Source of the DNA: Gelidibacter mesophilus DSM 14095
GTDB taxonomy: Bacteria > Bacteroidota > Bacteroidia > Flavobacteriales > Flavobacteriaceae
Length of the DNA: 64,000 nt
Assembly (NCBI RefSeq): GCF_000423005.1
Contig: NZ_AUHD01000008.1
Coordinates: forward strand, 186,001 to 250,000
Direction of reading: 5' to 3'
In this document: positions 8,906-18,988 of the stretch, one piece after another
Layout: the number at the start of each line of letters is the position of its first letter
Numbering within the stretch: the first letter of the stretch is position 1
The notes under the pieces: model-generated
Seen by the model: only the letters and a program-made list of their open reading frames with translations
The model's database searches: none
Told to the model about the DNA's origin: nothing
Translations under genes and position numbers: made by a program

Positions 8906-9766
8906 TTAAGCCTTCTTTAGAACATAAATTAGTGACGAATACTCTCCGGAAGACTTGGCTTTGAAGTTTGAAAGCAAACCGTTCCAAAATCCTTGAAAAT
9001 AATTCATTTTTCCAGATTTATATTTTTCAGATAACAGACTGACATAAAACGCATCAAATTTCATTGGAATAGTTTTTACGTATTTCATATTTGATTTGAC
9101 TGCTAATTGTTTTATGGCATCCTGATTAAAATGCCAGAGATGTCTTGGTGCATCATACGCCGCCCAAAATTCCTTATAAACTTGTGCATCGTAACTTTTA
9201 TAATTCGGTACTGCGATTATTAATGTACCCTCTGATTTCAATAATTTTTTGAAGACCGAAAAATGTTTATCAAGATTGGGCAGATGCTCCAATACGTGCC
9301 AAAGTGTAATCACATCAAAACTGCCGGCTTCCAATTTAAAGAGTTGGTCAGCATCTAGCACAGTATTATTTGTTTTTCTATTGGCAATATGCCTAGCCTC
9401 TTCGTTGGGTTCAATTCCTGTGATATTCCATCCAGAATTTCCCGCCACCTGCAAAAAATCCCCCGTCCCACAACCAACATCCAAAAGTATTTTACTATTA
9501 TTTGAAACCGAATTAATAAGCCTCAATTTTTTCTTTAAAGCGATTTCTTTTACATAATGATAAACTTTTTCAAAAAAATTGCGCTTGGCATCCGTATGGG
9601 AAATATAATCTTCACTCTTATAATAATCCCCTAAAGTTTCGACAGAAGGTTGCGGAAAAGTTTCGAGCAATCCAAATTCGTCATTAAAGACTAATTCAAA
9701 ATCTTCCTGGGAAACAGAATGATCTTTCACTTTTATATAGACATTTCTTTGAATTGGTTTTGACAC
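8906..9766 (-). CDS. Class I SAM-dependent methyltransferase
   Basis: A 286-residue cytosolic methyltransferase. Motif I is ILLDVGCGTGDFLQVA (about residues 89-104), followed by the acidic ribose-binding residue in ITGIEPNEEA, then FDVITLWHVLEHLPN (motif IV/post-motif of the Methyltransf_23 group). An N-terminal extension of about 85 residues precedes the Rossmann fold. Such proteins often act in sugar or envelope metabolism, but the substrate cannot be read from sequence. It stands alone, with 214 bp to the ompH-like gene and 512 bp of non-coding DNA upstream. Confidence 0.88.
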   Translation of the reverse strand: MSKPIQRNVYIKVKDHSVSQEDFELVFNDEFGLLETFPQPSVETLGDYYKSEDYISHTDAKRNFFEKVYHYVKEIALKKKLRLINSVSNNSKILLDVGCGTGDFLQVAGNSGWNITGIEPNEEARHIANRKTNNTVLDADQLFKLEAGSFDVITLWHVLEHLPNLDKHFSVFKKLLKSEGTLIIAVPNYKSYDAQVYKEFWAAYDAPRHLWHFNQDAIKQLAVKSNMKYVKTIPMKFDAFYVSLLSEKYKSGKMNYFQGFWNGLLSNFKAKSSGEYSSLIYVLKKA

Positions 9767-10278
9767 GCTATTTGGATGGTATGAAATGAATCAATTTAGA
9801 AAGCGAATTTAATAAATAGAAAGCACTCTTCTCAAGAATCACGACTTACTTTTATAATTTCAATTATTGAAAATTTGCATCACTCCTGTGCTTTTCTTAA
9901 TTCAAAATTCTCCTATGAATTTAATGATAATTTTGTTGGCAACTCAAAATAATCAATTTGAAGCGACGCAGATTTTATAGATATTCACAAATTAGCTTAA
10001 CGCGAATTACACCAATCAGTAATAATAATTTGAATGAAATTTAGGATTAATAAATACCAACAAAGTAAATCTAACTGATTTTCACAGTCCACTAAAGAAT
10101 GAATCACACTAATAATTAAGAACACTATAACTGGAATTTGGCACTTTGAAATTGGAATTTTTAAATCTTCCGGCAATTGAATCTTGTAGCAACAATCGAT
10201 TTTCATAACAAAAAACAGTGATAACTATCAAGAAATTAGCAAACGTTCCACGTGGAACATTCGCAATGTATTTTATGA
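9767..10278. other. Gene-poor intergenic stretch with repeat-like AT-rich DNA and a parS-like site
   Basis: The stretch holds no supportable gene. A 69-codon minus-strand frame (9997-10206) has unnatural composition and reads through simple GGAATTT-type repeats, so I treat it as non-coding. The only clear signal is the parS-like palindrome at 10244-10259. Confidence 0.6.
10244..10259. promoter_or_regulatory. parS-like centromere site downstream of mnmG
   Basis: CGTTCCACGTGGAACA contains the perfect 14-bp palindrome GTTCCACGTGGAAC. It is close to the widespread ParB-binding consensus TGTTnCACGTGAAACA. It lies 20 bp beyond the mnmG stop and pairs with a second site just upstream of mnmG. Confidence 0.75.
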
Positions 10279-12150
10279 TTATCTCCCCATATAAACAAGG
10301 AGGACTGAAACATCACTTGGGGAAACACCGCTTATTCTAGACGCCTGAGAAATAGTTGCAGGCTGAATTTTCTCAAGCTTCTGCCGTGCTTCAATGCTCA
10401 TTGATTTCAGCTGAGAATAATCAAAATTGGATGGAATTTTCAAATCCTCTAACCGATTTAACTTATCGGCATTGTTCTTTTCCTTATCAATATATCCAGA
10501 ATATTTAACCTGAATTTCCGTTTGCTCGATAGTTTCGATATCTAGATCATGCTCTTGTATATAATCTTCAACGCTTGAAATCTTACGCACATCCTCCATA
10601 GAAATATTTGGACGCGCAAAAATCTTAAAGAGTTTTCCTGATTGATTGACCAAGGCTGAATCATTGTCGCCTAAAATAGGATTGATATCATCCGCTGAAA
10701 CACTGGTCTGTTTAAAAAACTCAACAAAGGCGTCTGACTTTGAATGTTTTTCCTCCATTCTTCTCAAACGTTTTTCACTAGCCAACCCTAATTCATACCC
10801 TTTTGGAGTTAATCTTAAATCGGCATTATCCTGTCTTAAGAGTGTTCTGTATTCCGCACGCGACGTAAACATCCGATAAGGCTCTTCCGTTCCCTTCGTA
10901 ATTAAATCATCAACTAAAACACCAATATAAGCTTCATTCCTTTTTAAGGTAAACTCCTCCCTTTCCTGAACCTGGAGCGCAGCATTTATTCCGGCCATCA
11001 AACCTTGCGAAGCTGCTTCTTCATAACCCGTCGTTCCATTGATCTGTCCAGCAAAAAACAATCCCCTTACCAACTTAGTTTCTAAGGTGTGCTTTAATTG
11101 TGTAGGCGGAAAATAATCGTATTCTATCGCATAACCTGGTCTGAAAAACTTGACCTTCTCAAAACCGACTACAGATCTTAATGCTTTAAATTGAACATCT
11201 TCTGGAAGTGAAGTTGAAAATCCATTGACATAAACCTCCACCGTATGCCATCCTTCAGGTTCTACAAAAAGCTGGTGCCGATCCTTAGTGGCAAATCGGT
11301 TAATCTTATCTTCAATGGACGGACAATATCGCGGCCCTGTACTTTGAATCCTCCCGTTAAACATTGGCGACCGGTCAAAACCTTCGCGCAGCAAATCATG
11401 AACCAACGGACTCGTAAAAGACATGTGACAATCGCGTTGATGCGTCAACGGTTTGGTAACGTCAGAATATGAAAATTTTTCAGGAATCTCATCCCCTGGC
11501 TGGACCACCATTTTAGAATAATCTAAAGAACGACCATCTACTCTTGGTGGTGTTCCCGTTTTCATTCTCCCAGATTCAAATCCTAATTGCACCAGTTGCT
11601 CTGTAATTCCGGTTGCTGCTCTTTCTCCTGCTCTACCCCCTCCGAAGTTCTTATCTCCAATATGGATCAAACCATTCAAAAAAGTACCGTTAGTAAGGAC
11701 AACCGACTTGGCTCTCACTTCTAAACCTAAAGATGTTTTAACGCCCACCACTTGATGATTTTTCACAATTAGACCAGAAACCATATCCTGATAAAAATCA
11801 AGATTTGGCGTGCCTTCCAACATCAAGCGCCAATCTTCCGCAAAACGCATGCGGTCACTTTGCACACGAGGACTCCACATAGCAGGTCCCTTAGATTTAT
11901 TCAACATCTTAAATTGGATAGCAGAAGTATCGCTTACGATACCGCTATATCCTCCCAGCGCATCAATCTCCCGCAAAATTTGACCCTTTGCAATCCCACC
12001 CATAGCAGGATTACAAGACATTTGCGCTATATTTTGAAGATTCATTGTAATCAATAATGTTGCGCTTCCCATATTGGCAGCAGAGGCCGCAGCCTCACTT
12101 CCAGCATGGCCGCCTCCAACCACAATTACATCATATACTTTATCAAACAT
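10279..12150 (-). CDS. mnmG: tRNA uridine-5-carboxymethylaminomethyl synthase MnmG
   Basis: A 623-residue FAD protein that, with MnmE and methylene-THF, modifies wobble U34 of several tRNAs. The N-terminal dinucleotide-binding motif VVGGGHAGSEAA (about residues 10-21), the MSCNPAMGGIAKG signature, RGDC-like HQRDCHMSF and the C-terminal MnmE-interacting helical region (SIEARQKLEKIQPATISQASRISGV, quoted here in part) are all in place. The length is typical. parS-like palindromes flank the gene on both sides. mnmE is not in the window. Confidence 0.97.
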   Translation of the reverse strand: MFDKVYDVIVVGGGHAGSEAAASAANMGSATLLITMNLQNIAQMSCNPAMGGIAKGQILREIDALGGYSGIVSDTSAIQFKMLNKSKGPAMWSPRVQSDRMRFAEDWRLMLEGTPNLDFYQDMVSGLIVKNHQVVGVKTSLGLEVRAKSVVLTNGTFLNGLIHIGDKNFGGGRAGERAATGITEQLVQLGFESGRMKTGTPPRVDGRSLDYSKMVVQPGDEIPEKFSYSDVTKPLTHQRDCHMSFTSPLVHDLLREGFDRSPMFNGRIQSTGPRYCPSIEDKINRFATKDRHQLFVEPEGWHTVEVYVNGFSTSLPEDVQFKALRSVVGFEKVKFFRPGYAIEYDYFPPTQLKHTLETKLVRGLFFAGQINGTTGYEEAASQGLMAGINAALQVQEREEFTLKRNEAYIGVLVDDLITKGTEEPYRMFTSRAEYRTLLRQDNADLRLTPKGYELGLASEKRLRRMEEKHSKSDAFVEFFKQTSVSADDINPILGDNDSALVNQSGKLFKIFARPNISMEDVRKISSVEDYIQEHDLDIETIEQTEIQVKYSGYIDKEKNNADKLNRLEDLKIPSNFDYSQLKSMSIEARQKLEKIQPATISQASRISGVSPSDVSVLLVYMGR

Positions 12151-12169
12151 TGTTTGTTATTTAAATTTG

Positions 12170-12189
12170 ATTGTTCCACGTGGAACAAT
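12170..12189. promoter_or_regulatory. parS-like centromere site upstream of mnmG
   Basis: ATTGTTCCACGTGGAACAAT is a perfect 20-bp palindrome containing the ParB-type core TTCCACGTGGAA, 19 bp upstream of the mnmG ATG. It is the best of the three sites in the window. Confidence 0.8.
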
Positions 12190-12281
12190 ATCATTTCATC
12201 ACTTTGAAGTCAAAAGAAACAACCACCAGCAAAACCCATCTCAATAGAAAAGTTTGCAAATATACGCTGATTTGCTGAAAC

Positions 12282-12692
12282 TTAGGACACCTTAGAAATG
12301 TAGTAGTTTTCTTTCGAGCGCATTACAGCTGCGTCGTCTTCCGTCTTGTCCTTATAGCCACAATAATGCAGAATTCCATGAATCATAACCCGACTTAATT
12401 CAGTATAGAAACTTTCTTCAAAGTCCTTCGCATTATCCCGTACCCTCTCAATTGAAATATAAATATCTCCACTGATAAGTTTGCCTAAGGTGTAATCAAA
12501 ACTGATGATATCGGTAAGGGTGTCATGCTCCAAAAATTCAATATTGAGTTTCAAAAGATAGGCATCATCACAAAAAATATAATTGATTTCACCCTCCTTG
12601 AAACTTTCTTCAATAATGGCATTTGAGATCCATTCAGACAATATAAGTTCATTGTCCAATTCAAATTCTATTTCGTAGTTAAAGCTGATCAT
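12282..12692 (-). CDS. ybeY: rRNA maturation endoribonuclease YbeY
   Basis: A 136-residue UPF0054 metalloprotein involved in 16S rRNA 3'-end processing and ribosome quality control. The signature is present as MIHGILHYCGYKDKTEDDAAVM. Two metal-binding histidines are there, but where many YbeY proteins have GYDH, this one has GYKDK, so the third ligand position is Asp or Lys. The start overlaps the end of the upstream DUF4175 gene by 14 bp, which suggests coupled translation. mnmG follows 131 bp downstream. Confidence 0.92.
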   Translation of the reverse strand: MISFNYEIEFELDNELILSEWISNAIIEESFKEGEINYIFCDDAYLLKLNIEFLEHDTLTDIISFDYTLGKLISGDIYISIERVRDNAKDFEESFYTELSRVMIHGILHYCGYKDKTEDDAAVMRSKENYYISKVS

Positions 12693-15600
12693 CCTCTTTC
12701 TTAAAATACTCCTGCACCTTTTTCTTGTAAATTTGTTGCAAAGGTAAAGCTTGTCTATTTAATATTTCAGTAGTATTAAAATATTCTTTGGCCGTAGGAA
12801 TTTGATCATTTGATGAATTATCAAATTGCTTCTTATTGGTATTGGCCTCGCGCTTATGCTCCTCGCCTTGCAAAAATGTAGCATTTTCCAACTTTAAAAG
12901 CTGATGTTGTAAGTTCATCATACGTTGAAGCGTCTGATTGGTAAAACCCTTATTAATCAAATCATATTCGATATTTTCCATTTGCTTTAACAACTGTTGT
13001 CCTTGTTGTGAATTGCCCAATTGGCCAAGCTTGTCCTGTAATGCCTGTCTCAGTTGCTGTTGTTGTTGATAAATACGATATAACTCACCATTCATGGATT
13101 CTGAAGAGCCTTCATCACCCTCTTTAGAATGCACGCCGTCTCCTTCTTCACCTGGCTCATTGCCTTTTTTTTCGCCACTTTCTCCATCACCCTCTTGTTG
13201 ACCCCCGCCATCCTTCTCTTTACCAGACTCACTCTTCTTCACGCCTTCTTCCATCTGCTTGTTCAATTCCTCCTGGCTCATAATGATATCTGGCAATTGA
13301 ATTCCGCCAGAACCACCGCCTTGACCTTGTCCTTTTCCGGAACCTTCACCTTGACCAGGATTCATATCAGCTTCCATATTATCCAAAATATCACTTAAAA
13401 AATTGGCCAATTCATTGGTTGCCGTCATTGTGTATTGTTGGGTGCCTACGCCCTGATACAATAAATTTTCAGAAAGCTCATCCATGGATTTGTTTATATT
13501 ATAAAACACATCGGTAATCTTAGAGTTAACATGCTCGGAAAGTTTAGGTTGACGAAGTGACAATGCAAATAAACTATCATCAATATGTTCAAAATGCTCA
13601 CGTAAACTGCTCTGCTTACGCAAAAACGTTCCGTATTGATTATGGTTGATTTGAATGCTCTTAAACTTATCCATCAAATCCTCCTGATCAAAGGAGAACA
13701 GCAATAAATTTTTTAAAATTTGTCGAAGCATTGCCGCATCTTCCTGCATCTGCTCTTGACCACCAGACATCATTGCATCAGACATTTTTGCACTCATCTG
13801 TTTCATTTTCTTAGAAGCATCCTTTTGCTTCTTCTGTGCATCATTCTGTTTTTGCTTGGCGTTATTTGAATCATTCCTTCGTTCAGCATCCTCCTTTTTT
13901 TCAAGGTCATCTGAAGCTTCCTTCTGTTCCTTTTTAATCTCCATTTCCGCTTCTTTATCCTGAGGAACCTCTAAAGGCTTCTTTAAGGCATGATTCTCTT
14001 TTTGAAGTTCTTCCAATTCTTTTTGAAAGTTTTCAAAGTCTTCATTTAATTTTTCCTGCTTCTCCTTGGTATTATTTTCTTGATTTTCTTTGGACAACTT
14101 TTCTTGTTCGTCAGCTAATTGTTCAATTTCACGTTGCAACTTTTCCGACTTTTTAGCCACATAGTAACGTTTGGTTAATTCCAGCAGCTGTTGTAAACTT
14201 TTTTTCTTATTCTTGTTTTGCTTGGCGAGTTGGTCTAGCTTTTCAGTCAGCTCCTCCTTTTGCATTTTATCTTGGAGGGCTTCCAATTCCTTTAAAAGCT
14301 TTTCATCCTTCTGAAGTTGTTCTTCATTATCTTTTAAGCGCTCTTTAAGATCTGCCTTAAAAGGATCGTTTTCGGGATTGTCCTTTTGAAAATCCTCCAA
14401 ATTTTCCTTAAGCTGCCTATTGAAATTCTGCATCATTTCTTCTTGCTGCTTTTGACGCTTTATAAAATTATCGAGTTTCTTTTTATCATTGAAACTAAGT
14501 TGCTCCTTTTCCTTTTGGGTCCTTGATAACTCCTCCAATTGCTTTTCCTGAAGTTTTATCTTTTCAAAAGAATTATCCAGATTCATTATGGTTTCACTTT
14601 GTTCTCGCAATTGCTTACGCTCCGCTTCGTCCTTAGTAAGTTTACGGTAAGTGAACATTGTACTTTTTACACTTTTAAAATTATGAATGGGGTCGTTATC
14701 AAAAACCTGAAAATATAAGTCATAAGTCACACCATCTATTAATTTCAGGTTGTTCGGAAATGCACTTACAAATTCCTCAAAATTAGTTTGGGGCATAGAA
14801 AGTGGCACAATGTGTTTATCCGACTCATTATCAGATGGATAATAGACCAGTTGAAGTTTACTCAATCCATAATCATCACTCGCCTGACCATAAAAATAAA
14901 GCGATTGATTATCAATAGAATCCCGTTCAACCTTAATATTAAGTTCAGGGTAAGCATCTTTTATAACTTGAATGCTATAGGCCAAATTTTCATGATCCTT
15001 GAGTGCTTGGTTGCTTGTGGCTATATTATAATCGAATTTGGAATAGAGGCGTTTCGACATCTCAAAGTTACCTTTTGATGTGAGCTCAAAACTCGTCGTA
15101 TCAGCAGCATACATTGCCACCTCGTCAGTGGAACGGGTCTTGATTTTCCAAGTAATATTTGTACCTTCAGGAATGGTCGTATTTCCGGTACTCTTCAATA
15201 CCTCATCTGCCCTGTTGAGATATACAGGATAATCCAACACCATTTCAAAGTTTACTAATGTTGGCACGTTAACAACGTTAAGCTGATAGTTTTTAGAAAT
15301 TACCTTATTGGCAGAAAGTGTAAAAGAAACATCATCCTTTGGTTGAGCAAAGACATACTCAAAAGTTCCGGGATTGGTTTGTCTTAAAAAATAAGTTTCA
15401 CCGGCATAATGAATTTGTGCGTTCTCAGGCACTACTGAACCTACCGTTTTAACCATAAGTTTAAAGTCTTTGTTTTCTATGGCCTGAAGGCCATCATTTA
15501 CCACAAAAAACTGAAAAGGAGCCGGCGGTTCATAGGCTGTTTTATAGTTTACAACACGCTCATAACTGCCGCTGAACCAATTAAAATGTCCGGTAATGAA

Positions 15601-16098
15601 TGTCAACACTAAAATGAGAATTGGAATTACCGCATATTTTAGATAAGTCACATTTTTATTGAAATTGACCGCCATTTTAAATGGAACAGGATCCAACTCG
15701 GCCGATTTCTGCTCAATACTAGCCAATAATAATTCGGATTGCTCAGCATTTCTCTGAAGTTGAAGGACGTTCAACAGTTTGTCACTGACCTGGGGGAAAT
15801 GCTTTCCAATGATCTTTGACGCCTCCTCATAGTCAATTCCTTTTTGAAGCTTAAATAATTTTGTTATTGGCCACACAATAAACCTGACAAACAAGCCTAC
15901 TTCTACCGTTACGAATACCCAAAACAGAATAGCTCTTGCGGTTGGTCCTAACCAAAACAAATATTCTATAAAAAGTGTCAATAAAAGATATAGTAACCCA
16001 ATGGCAAAAAATAGAATGGCACCTTTTAGCAGATCGTTCGTATAATAACGTCTGATAAACTGTTCGAGCTTGGCTTGTATGGTTTTGAAACTGTTCAT
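12679..16098 (-). CDS. DUF4175 family large membrane protein with coiled coils
   Basis: A 1139-residue protein with three hydrophobic segments near the N-terminus (about residues 24-50, 54-80 and 152-170), then a beta-rich extracytoplasmic region (about 180-480). A very long charged coiled coil (about 490-780) follows, then a Gly/Gln-rich low-complexity segment (around 910-990, including GQGEGSGKGQGQGGGSGG) and a final Gln-rich helix (QQQQQLRQALQDKLGQLG). I recall this architecture as DUF4175, common in Bacteroidota and of unknown function. The layout suggests a large envelope scaffold or tether. It overlaps ybeY. Confidence 0.85.
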   Translation of the reverse strand: MNSFKTIQAKLEQFIRRYYTNDLLKGAILFFAIGLLYLLLTLFIEYLFWLGPTARAILFWVFVTVEVGLFVRFIVWPITKLFKLQKGIDYEEASKIIGKHFPQVSDKLLNVLQLQRNAEQSELLLASIEQKSAELDPVPFKMAVNFNKNVTYLKYAVIPILILVLTFITGHFNWFSGSYERVVNYKTAYEPPAPFQFFVVNDGLQAIENKDFKLMVKTVGSVVPENAQIHYAGETYFLRQTNPGTFEYVFAQPKDDVSFTLSANKVISKNYQLNVVNVPTLVNFEMVLDYPVYLNRADEVLKSTGNTTIPEGTNITWKIKTRSTDEVAMYAADTTSFELTSKGNFEMSKRLYSKFDYNIATSNQALKDHENLAYSIQVIKDAYPELNIKVERDSIDNQSLYFYGQASDDYGLSKLQLVYYPSDNESDKHIVPLSMPQTNFEEFVSAFPNNLKLIDGVTYDLYFQVFDNDPIHNFKSVKSTMFTYRKLTKDEAERKQLREQSETIMNLDNSFEKIKLQEKQLEELSRTQKEKEQLSFNDKKKLDNFIKRQKQQEEMMQNFNRQLKENLEDFQKDNPENDPFKADLKERLKDNEEQLQKDEKLLKELEALQDKMQKEELTEKLDQLAKQNKNKKKSLQQLLELTKRYYVAKKSEKLQREIEQLADEQEKLSKENQENNTKEKQEKLNEDFENFQKELEELQKENHALKKPLEVPQDKEAEMEIKKEQKEASDDLEKKEDAERRNDSNNAKQKQNDAQKKQKDASKKMKQMSAKMSDAMMSGGQEQMQEDAAMLRQILKNLLLFSFDQEDLMDKFKSIQINHNQYGTFLRKQSSLREHFEHIDDSLFALSLRQPKLSEHVNSKITDVFYNINKSMDELSENLLYQGVGTQQYTMTATNELANFLSDILDNMEADMNPGQGEGSGKGQGQGGGSGGIQLPDIIMSQEELNKQMEEGVKKSESGKEKDGGGQQEGDGESGEKKGNEPGEEGDGVHSKEGDEGSSESMNGELYRIYQQQQQLRQALQDKLGQLGNSQQGQQLLKQMENIEYDLINKGFTNQTLQRMMNLQHQLLKLENATFLQGEEHKREANTNKKQFDNSSNDQIPTAKEYFNTTEILNRQALPLQQIYKKKVQEYFKKEDDQL

Positions 16099-16437
16099 AA
16101 ACGATTTGGAAGCAATTGGTATTTAACCCCACAAAATACAATTTTATTTTAATCTATAATTATCTAATTCTGATAAGCTTATGTTAATTAAGAGGATGAA
16201 CCAGTTCAAATAATGGCATCATTTGAAATATAAAGTTCAAAAACTTCTCTGACTTAAAGTTAGCAGTTTTAAATGAACGAAATTCCACGTGAAACTATTT
16301 TAACTTAAGATCATCATTGCCAACACATTTTCAATTTGAATAAATCTGTAATTCGTAAATTTAGAAGCTTGAATTCTCTCTCTAAGCTTCGAGATTGCAC
16401 ACGAAAAATCTATCTTTGTATTCTTAAATTATAAACA
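16099..16437. other. Intergenic region with a weak parS-like site and the gltX promoter
   Basis: A 339-bp non-coding stretch between the divergent DUF4175 and gltX genes. At 16281-16296, AATTCCACGTGAAACT matches the ParB consensus TGTTCCACGTGAAACA at 13 of 16 positions. A TAnnTTTG element for gltX lies near the right end. I see no small gene or structured RNA. Confidence 0.6.
16411..16418 (+). promoter_or_regulatory. Putative -7 promoter element for gltX
   Basis: TATCTTTG is an exact TAnnTTTG match 19 bp before the gltX ATG. No TTG occurs at the expected -33 distance. Confidence 0.5.
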
Positions 16438-17949
16438 ATGACAGATCATGTTCGTGTGCGTTTTGCACCAAGTCCAACAGGACCTTTACATATTGGTGGT
16501 GTTCGTACTGCTCTTTTCAACTATTTATTTGCTAAAAAACATAAGGGGACTTTTATCGTCAGAATAGAAGATACCGATCAAAACCGCTATGTTGAATGCG
16601 CTGAAAATTATATCATAAACGCTTTAAATTGGTGTAATATTCCGTTTGATGAAGGTCCAGGAAAAAATGAAAAATTTGGTCCATACAGGCAGAGTGAACG
16701 TAAGCATTTGTATCAAAAATATGCCGAGCAGCTTATCGCTTCTGGCAATGCCTATTATGCATTTGACACCGCAGAGAGCCTTGATCATCATAGAAAAGAC
16801 CATGAGGCCAAAGGAAAAACATTTATTTATAACTGGCATAACAGAAAACTCTTGCTCAATTCACTGTCTCTTTCTAAAGAAGAAACGCAACATAAGTTGG
16901 ATGCTGGAGAAGCGTATGTCATCCGTTTTAAATCGCCAAAAGATGAAACCCTCAACTTAACGGATATGGTTAGAGGTCAAATGACCATTGAAACCAATAT
17001 CTTGGATGACAAGGTTTTGTTCAAAAGTGATGGCATGCCAACCTATCATTTGGCGAATATTGTAGACGATCATTTAATGGAAATTACGCACGTGATTCGT
17101 GGTGAAGAATGGTTGCCTTCCCTAGCCCTACATTATCAATTATACGACGCTTTTGGATGGGAGAAACCACAATTTGCGCATTTACCTTTACTTCTTAAAC
17201 CTACCGGAAAAGGAAAACTGAGCAAACGCGATGGGGATAAATTAGGCTTTCCTGTATTTCCTATGGAATGGAAAGATCCTCAAACTGGGGATATTTCCCG
17301 TGGCTATAAAGAGGATGGCTATTTTGCAGATGCTTTAATCAACTTTTTAGCCTTTTTAGGATGGAACCCAGGCACAGAACAAGAGCTATTTTCTCTAGAG
17401 GAATTGATTGAAGCTTTTGAACTGGAACGCGTCCATAAATCTGGTGCCCGTTTTGATCCTGATAAAATCAAATGGTTCAATCACCAATATATGCAATATC
17501 AAAATGATGATGAATTGGCTGAAGTATTCAAAGCCAACCAGCCTCAATTAAAGGATATTGACGTTAATTACGTGGCTATGGTGGTTGGAATAATTAAAGA
17601 GCGCGCCACATTTGTTACCGATTTTTGGGACTTGTCCTCGTTCTTCTTTATTGCACCTCAGTCTTATGATGAAAAATCATTTTCAAAAATCATGACCAAT
17701 GATGCTCGCGAATTGATGAGTGAATTAGCGCAGGTTATTAGCCATACTTCAGATTTTACGGTTGCAAATATCCAATCCGATGTGAAAGCTTGGATTGGCA
17801 AAAAAGAAGTGGGATTTGGTAAAGTGATGCAACCCTTACGATTGGCATTAGTGGGCGCCATGCAAGGTCCTGATGTTTTTGAAATCATGTTTATGATTGG
17901 GAAGGCTGAAACGGTACAACGCATTAATAAATTGGTGCAGACCATATAA
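16438..17949 (+). CDS. gltX: Glutamyl-tRNA synthetase
   Basis: A 503-residue class I aminoacyl-tRNA synthetase charging tRNA-Glu. It shows the N-terminal HIGH-type motif in APSPTGPLHIGGVRTALFNY (about residues 9-28), the DTDQNR element, the GEEWLPS and LLKPTGKGKLSKRDG (KMSKS-type) motifs near residue 260, and a C-terminal anticodon-binding helical domain. The length is standard. Bacteria with a glnS, like this one, usually have a discriminating GltX. Transcribed away from the DUF4175 operon. Confidence 0.97.
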   Translation: MTDHVRVRFAPSPTGPLHIGGVRTALFNYLFAKKHKGTFIVRIEDTDQNRYVECAENYIINALNWCNIPFDEGPGKNEKFGPYRQSERKHLYQKYAEQLIASGNAYYAFDTAESLDHHRKDHEAKGKTFIYNWHNRKLLLNSLSLSKEETQHKLDAGEAYVIRFKSPKDETLNLTDMVRGQMTIETNILDDKVLFKSDGMPTYHLANIVDDHLMEITHVIRGEEWLPSLALHYQLYDAFGWEKPQFAHLPLLLKPTGKGKLSKRDGDKLGFPVFPMEWKDPQTGDISRGYKEDGYFADALINFLAFLGWNPGTEQELFSLEELIEAFELERVHKSGARFDPDKIKWFNHQYMQYQNDDELAEVFKANQPQLKDIDVNYVAMVVGIIKERATFVTDFWDLSSFFFIAPQSYDEKSFSKIMTNDARELMSELAQVISHTSDFTVANIQSDVKAWIGKKEVGFGKVMQPLRLALVGAMQGPDVFEIMFMIGKAETVQRINKLVQTI

Positions 17950-18041
17950 CCCAATTGAACTTTTTTAAAAAAGGAGAAGATTCGACATAAATAAAGTTTT
18001 AATTAGTATTTTACCTGTTCTAACCATTAAAAAATCACGCT

Positions 18042-18977
18042 ATGTTTGCCATTCCCTTTATTATTGTCGGATTAATTATATTATTTTCTTCCTTTTTCAC
18101 CGTGAAACAACAGTCGGCCGCAATTATTGAGCGCTTTGGAAAGTTTCAAAGCATTCGGCACTCTGGTCTGCAGATGAAAATTCCGATTATTGACCGTGTT
18201 GCAGGAAGAATGAGTCTTAAAATCCAACAGTTGGATGTGATTGTAGAAACGAAAACCTTGGATGATGTTTTTGTTCGTTTAAAAATTTCCGTTCAATTTA
18301 TGGTGATTTCGGAAAAAGTCTATGATGCATTTTATAAACTAGATTATGCACATGATCAGATTACGAGTTATGTATTTGACGTGGTCCGTGCCGAAGTGCC
18401 AAAAATGAAATTGGATGATGTTTTTGTTAAAAAAGACGATATTGCCATTGCTGTTAAAACAGAATTGAACGATGCCATGTCAGATTATGGATACGACATC
18501 ATTAAGACACTCGTTACAGACATTGATCCGGATGCGCAGGTAAAATCTGCCATGAACCGTATTAACGCTTCTGAGCGTGAAAAAATTGCGGCGCAGTTTG
18601 AAGGTGATGCGGCTCGTATTCTAATTGTTGAACGTGCCAAAGCGGAGGCTGAAAGTAAACGTTTACAAGGTCAAGGTATTGCCGACCAACGTCGCGAAAT
18701 TGCCCGTGGATTGGAAGAATCTGTTGATGTCTTGAACCGTGTTGGAATCAACTCTCAGGAAGCTTCAGCATTAATTGTGGTCACGCAGCATTATGATACT
18801 TTGCAATCTATTGGGGAACATGTTAACAGTAATTTGATTTTGTTACCAAACTCTCCGCAGGCAGGAAGTGATATGTTAAACAATATGGTAGCAAGCTTTA
18901 CCGCTAGTAACCAAATTGGCGAAGCGATGAAAGAAGCGAAGTTGAAAAAGAAAAACGAAGATAATAAGGCGCAATAA
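18042..18977 (+). CDS. SPFH/band 7 (stomatin-prohibitin) family protein
   Basis: A 311-residue protein with one N-terminal membrane segment (MFAIPFIIVGLIILFSSFF), then the SPFH domain (KQQSAAIIERFGKFQSIRHSG through the MNRINASEREK region) and a coiled-coil tail with EAESKRLQGQGIADQRREIA. Family members form oligomeric membrane scaffolds and often associate with proteases. The sequence gives no partner here: the next genes downstream are on the other strand and broken. It ends at a shared terminator. Confidence 0.93.
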   Translation: MFAIPFIIVGLIILFSSFFTVKQQSAAIIERFGKFQSIRHSGLQMKIPIIDRVAGRMSLKIQQLDVIVETKTLDDVFVRLKISVQFMVISEKVYDAFYKLDYAHDQITSYVFDVVRAEVPKMKLDDVFVKKDDIAIAVKTELNDAMSDYGYDIIKTLVTDIDPDAQVKSAMNRINASEREKIAAQFEGDAARILIVERAKAEAESKRLQGQGIADQRREIARGLEESVDVLNRVGINSQEASALIVVTQHYDTLQSIGEHVNSNLILLPNSPQAGSDMLNNMVASFTASNQIGEAMKEAKLKKKNEDNKAQ

Positions 18978-18988
18978 GCAACATAAGA

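Noticed and set aside
9997-10206. 69-codon minus-strand frame upstream of the methyltransferase gene
   Set aside because: It reads through simple GGAATTT-type repeats with unnatural composition and no family resemblance.
18361-18367. TTACGAG copies elsewhere, for example 18361 and 8828
   Set aside because: Isolated single copies, at about the frequency expected by chance, with no clustering.
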